In this document: positions 5,984-6,700 of the stretch, piece by piece | Numbering within the stretch: the first letter of the stretch is position 1 | Layout of the letters: each line of letters opens with the position of its first letter | Source of the DNA: Candidatus Aenigmatarchaeota archaeon | Lineage (GTDB): Archaea > Aenigmatarchaeota > Aenigmatarchaeia > Aenigmatarchaeales > SZUA-1535 | DNA: 6,700 bases | NCBI GenBank assembly: GCA_026985775.1 | Contig: JALSPV010000129.1 | Coordinates: 1 to 6,700, forward strand | Direction: 5' to 3' | Position numbers and translations under genes: made by a program | The notes under the pieces: model-generated | What the model was told of the DNA's origin: nothing | The model's database searches: none | What the model saw: the letters and a program-made list of their open reading frames with translations, nothing else

Positions 5984-6666
5984 GCGAATGGGTTCCTAAA
6001 ACAAAGCTTGGAAGAAAGGTGCTAAACGGAGAAATAACAAGCTTGGAAGAAGTATTTTTGAGAGGATACAGAATAATGGAACCTGAAATAGTGGATATGC
6101 TTCTTCCTAATTTGAAAACAGAAATATTTCTGATAGGGGGTTCATGCGGAAAAGGAGGAGGTATAAGAAGAGTTCCTGTTCGAAGAACAACAAGAATGCA
6201 CAAAAGCGGTAGGAGACATAAAATCTCCATGCTTGTTGCTGTCGGAGACGGCAATGGATGGGTCGGTATAGGTCTTGGTACCGGTCCCATGGGTAAGCAG
6301 AGGGAAGTTTATGAAAAGACTGTAAGAAATGCAAAGAAAAACATAATTCCTGTAATGCGTGGCTGTGGTTCATGGGAGTGCAGATGCGGAGGAGATCATT
6401 CGATACCATTTACTGTTTATGGAAAATGTGGTTCGGTAAGAGTTAAGCTCATACCTGCCCCCCGAGGACTTGGTTTGTGTGCGCCTGACGAGATAAAGAA
6501 ACTTCTCCATCTTGCTGGAATTCGTGATCTATGGATGAAATCTCGCGGAGACACGAGAACAAGAATAAACTTCGTTACAGCTGTGTTCAATGCACTTAAA
6601 AGTATGATAGGATATAGGTTGGAAGAAAGATTCAAAGAAAAAGCAGGAATAAAGATAGGTGAGTAA
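5980..6666 (+). CDS. rps5: 30S ribosomal protein S5 (uS5), with an N-domain insertion
   Basis: This 228-residue small-subunit protein is involved in decoding fidelity and mRNA entry. The archaeal N-terminus [11 protein letters not shown] (4-14) and [12 protein letters not shown] (34-45) is followed by an unusual segment, then [18 protein letters not shown] (72-89) of the dsRBD-like domain. Next come NAKKNII (117-123) and [18 protein letters not shown] (127-144), then [19 protein letters not shown] (148-166). The C-terminal domain has [20 protein letters not shown] (178-197). All core motifs are intact. The segment [19 protein letters not shown] (52-70) replaces what is usually a short link, about 15 residues longer by my recollection of other archaeal S5. 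GGGGTG lies 7 nt before the ATG, which overlaps the L18 stop. It ends with TAA. Confidence 0.97.
   Translation: MSEWVPKTKLGRKVLNGEITSLEEVFLRGYRIMEPEIVDMLLPNLKTEIFLIGGSCGKGGGIRRVPVRRTTRMHKSGRRHKISMLVAVGDGNGWVGIGLGTGPMGKQREVYEKTVRNAKKNIIPVMRGCGSWECRCGGDHSIPFTVYGKCGSVRVKLIPAPRGLGLCAPDEIKKLLHLAGIRDLWMKSRGDTRTRINFVTAVFNALKSMIGYRLEERFKEKAGIKIGE
6133..6189 (+). other. rps5: Gly/Arg-rich insertion in S5
   Basis: Codons 52-70 of S5 encode a stretch with a GKGGG core and a basic RRVPVRR half, just ahead of the SGRR RNA-binding loop. In the archaeal S5 I remember, the LLP motif runs in about 12 residues to a (Q)RM-x-x-SGRR motif; here it takes about 27. The extra segment is in frame and keeps the codon style of the rest of the gene, so it is part of the protein rather than an error. 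The comparison is from memory. Confidence 0.6.
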
Positions 6667-6667
6667 G

Positions 6668-6700
6668 ATGCTTTTTGCGGTAATGAGGATAAGAGGAAGG
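6668..6700 (+). CDS. rpl30: 50S ribosomal protein L30 (uL30), 5' end only
   Basis: Eleven codons are visible before the window ends, reading MLFAVMRIRGR. This matches the opening beta-strand of uL30 (M-x-x-AVxRIRGR), and L30 is the expected gene after S5 in the archaeal spc-type operon. The ATG is 1 nt past the S5 TAA, with GGTGAG 4 nt upstream inside the S5 3' end. L15 and secY would be expected beyond the edge, but nothing of them is visible. Confidence 0.88.
   Translation, partial: MLFAVMRIRGR

Noticed and set aside
2014..6635. Long open frames on the minus strand opposite the ribosomal genes
   Set aside because: They are rich in Phe, Ser and Leu, as expected for the complement of Lys/Glu-rich coding, have no recognisable motifs, and lie opposite securely identified genes.

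Overview
The window is archaeal chromosomal DNA, visibly A+T-rich and densely packed, with every recognisable gene on the + strand. The archaeal assignment rests on several things. Ribosomal proteins S4e, L32e and L19e exist only in archaea and eukaryotes. A Dph6-type diphthamide ligase is present. A BRE/TATA-like promoter lies just before the ribosomal genes, and ribosome binding sites are of the GGTGA/GAGGTG type. TGA is used as an ordinary stop in most genes, so the code is standard. The exact lineage cannot be read off. The unusual S5 insertion and the broken gene cluster suggest a divergent lineage, possibly DPANN-like; this is inference only.

Region 1 (1-1677) is a three-gene upstream block. 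It holds the 3' part of an MTA/SAH-type nucleoside deaminase, a two-helix membrane protein with a cytosolic bPH_5/PH-like domain joined to it by a GTGA overlap, and a 220-residue PP-loop ATPase of the diphthine-ammonia ligase family. The last of these makes the diphthamide residue of elongation factor 2.

Region 2 (1678-1732) is the only real intergenic space. It holds a TATA element (TTTATAAA, 1685-1692) and a GGTGA site 5 nt before the L24 ATG. It most likely drives the operon that follows with a very short leader.

Region 3 (1733-6700) is the archaeal spc-type ribosomal protein operon, in order L24, S4e, L5, S14, S8, L6, L32e, a small zinc-ribbon ORF, L19e, L18, S5 and the start of L30. Most genes are joined by 4-nt ATGA overlaps. 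Others are separated by exactly 12 nt carrying a Shine-Dalgarno-like site, which indicates one translationally coupled transcript supplying both ribosomal subunits.

Three things stand out. The usual archaeal run ...S17-L14-L24... is interrupted before L24, which has unrelated genes and its own promoter upstream. A roughly 50-residue CPxC(x15)CPxC protein that I cannot name sits between L32e and L19e. S5 carries an extra Gly/Arg-rich segment of roughly 15 residues ahead of its RNA-binding region. No RNA gene, CRISPR array, mobile element or clear terminator was seen.
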